Positions 63,603 to 64,000 of a stretch of 64,000 nucleotides of DNA are shown piece after piece. A program made the translations under genes and the position numbers. The DNA comes from Cupriavidus sp. D39 (GTDB taxonomy: Bacteria; Pseudomonadota; Gammaproteobacteria; Burkholderiales; Burkholderiaceae). The stretch lies in assembly GCF_026627925.1 (NCBI RefSeq), contig NZ_JAPNLE010000006.1, positions 1 to 64,000 on the forward strand. Reading direction: 5' to 3'. Numbering within the stretch: position 1 is the first letter of the stretch; the number at the start of each line of letters is the position of its first letter. The notes under the pieces are model-generated. The model did no database searches. It saw only the letters and a list, made by a program, of their open reading frames with translations, and had not been told where the DNA came from.

Positions 63603-64000
63603 TGCCTTTGCTGCAGCAGGTAACCGAGGCCGCGCAGCGTCATGATGGTGGCCTGGTAGCCCTCGAGTTTCTTGCGGATGCGGTGGATATATATTTCGAT
63701 GGCATCCTCGCTGGCCTCCTCGTCGAGCGAGTACACGCCCGACATGAGGCTTGCCTTGGACACGGTCTTGCCCCGCCGCATCATCAGGATTTCCAGTGCG
63801 ATGTGCTCTTTCAGCCGCAACGAAAGCAGCTCTCCTGCAACGTAGAACTGCCGCGTGTCGGTGTTGTAGGTGAGGTCGCCGCAAGCCAGTTCGGCTTGCT
63901 TCTCTCCGGTCTGCCGCCGGGCCAGGGCTTTGATGCGCGCGACCAGTTCCCGCACTTCGAAAGGCTTGACGAGGTAGTCGTCGGCGCCAAGGCCCAGGCA
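63599..64000 (-). CDS. OmpR-family response regulator, TctD-like (5' end beyond window)
   Basis: About 133 codons are visible. They hold the end of the receiver domain (GADDYLVKPFEVRELVARIK, with the conserved Lys-Pro) and the whole winged-helix output domain (LRLKEHIALEILMMRRGKTV, then EDAIEIYIHRIRKKLEGYQA, ending TLRGLGYLL). The phospho-acceptor Asp is outside the window. The stop overlaps the kinase start by four bases. The visible part matches TctD/QseB-type regulators and would activate transport or catabolic genes in response to a carboxylate. Confidence 0.93.
   Translation of the reverse strand, partial: CLGLGADDYLVKPFEVRELVARIKALARRQTGEKQAELACGDLTYNTDTRQFYVAGELLSLRLKEHIALEILMMRRGKTVSKASLMSGVYSLDEEASEDAIEIYIHRIRKKLEGYQATIMTLRGLGYLLQQRQ

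Noticed and set aside
1..64000. CRISPR arrays
   Set aside because: No regularly spaced identical repeats of 24-40 bases and no cas genes were seen on either strand.

Overview
The window looks like a GC-rich beta-proteobacterium of the Burkholderiaceae, most likely Cupriavidus or Ralstonia, and probably a secondary replicon or megaplasmid. The evidence is the PHB genes (phaP, phaB), a Burkholderia-type porin, Bug-family solute receptors, several H-NS proteins ending in the short DNA-binding motif, KfrA and ProQ/FinO proteins, and the beta-ketoadipate genes. This assignment comes from protein recognition only; no search was run.

Layout. (1) 211-2523: a three-gene module (unknown protein, small unknown protein, H-NS) that recurs in the same orientation at 55374-57706. 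The two copies bracket about 53 kb. (2) 2572-12671: a YecA-like SEC-C protein, IS3, IS256 and IS5-type remnants, and a signalling set: a hybrid histidine kinase, a stand-alone receiver, an HD-GYP response regulator, then a membrane GGDEF/PAS diguanylate cyclase. (3) 13217-18804: a leftward catabolic operon (pcaI, pcaJ, MFS transporter, EthD protein, catC) with a frameshifted LysR gene and a metallo-beta-lactamase-fold hydrolase. (4) 18805-28273: a decayed zone. An operon of a flavin-dependent oxidoreductase, a flavin reductase and a CoA-transferase, with a divergent LysR regulator, exists in two reciprocally eroded copies around a Bug receptor and a short-chain dehydrogenase. (5) 28270-40093: a mostly intact catabolic block with an SMP-30 lactonase, an enoyl-CoA hydratase, an ADP-forming acyl-CoA synthetase, two acyl-CoA dehydrogenase subunits, two short-chain dehydrogenases, a porin, a SnoaL-like protein and a second aromatic-acid-type MFS transporter. 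Two genes here are preceded by 27-28-codon leader ORFs that overlap them by ATGA. (6) 40570-48275: an accessory island with ProQ/FinO, a tyrosine recombinase, KfrA, a small H-NS-like protein, and AbiTii, HEPN/Abi and DUF5677 proteins. (7) 48716-55259: a truncated Tn3 transposase, then phaP and phaB. phaB is split by an IS4-family element with 9-bp target duplications, and that element carries an ORF-less group II intron inside its transposase gene. (8) 55374-62100: the second module copy, complete IS701-type and IS5-type elements side by side sharing a CTAG target, then integrase and Tn3 fragments. (9) 62220-64000: a TctDE-like two-component pair that runs off the window.

How the genes fit together. 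The catabolic blocks supply uptake (porin, MFS, Bug receptor), CoA activation, oxidation and cleavage of a carboxylic acid that the sequence does not identify, feeding acyl-CoA units into central metabolism. The accessory island is the best place to look for an undescribed system, because an integrase and KfrA sit beside three genes of the abortive-infection/HEPN type. Many genes carry single-base frameshifts. Some could be sequencing errors, but the density of insertion-element debris supports real decay.
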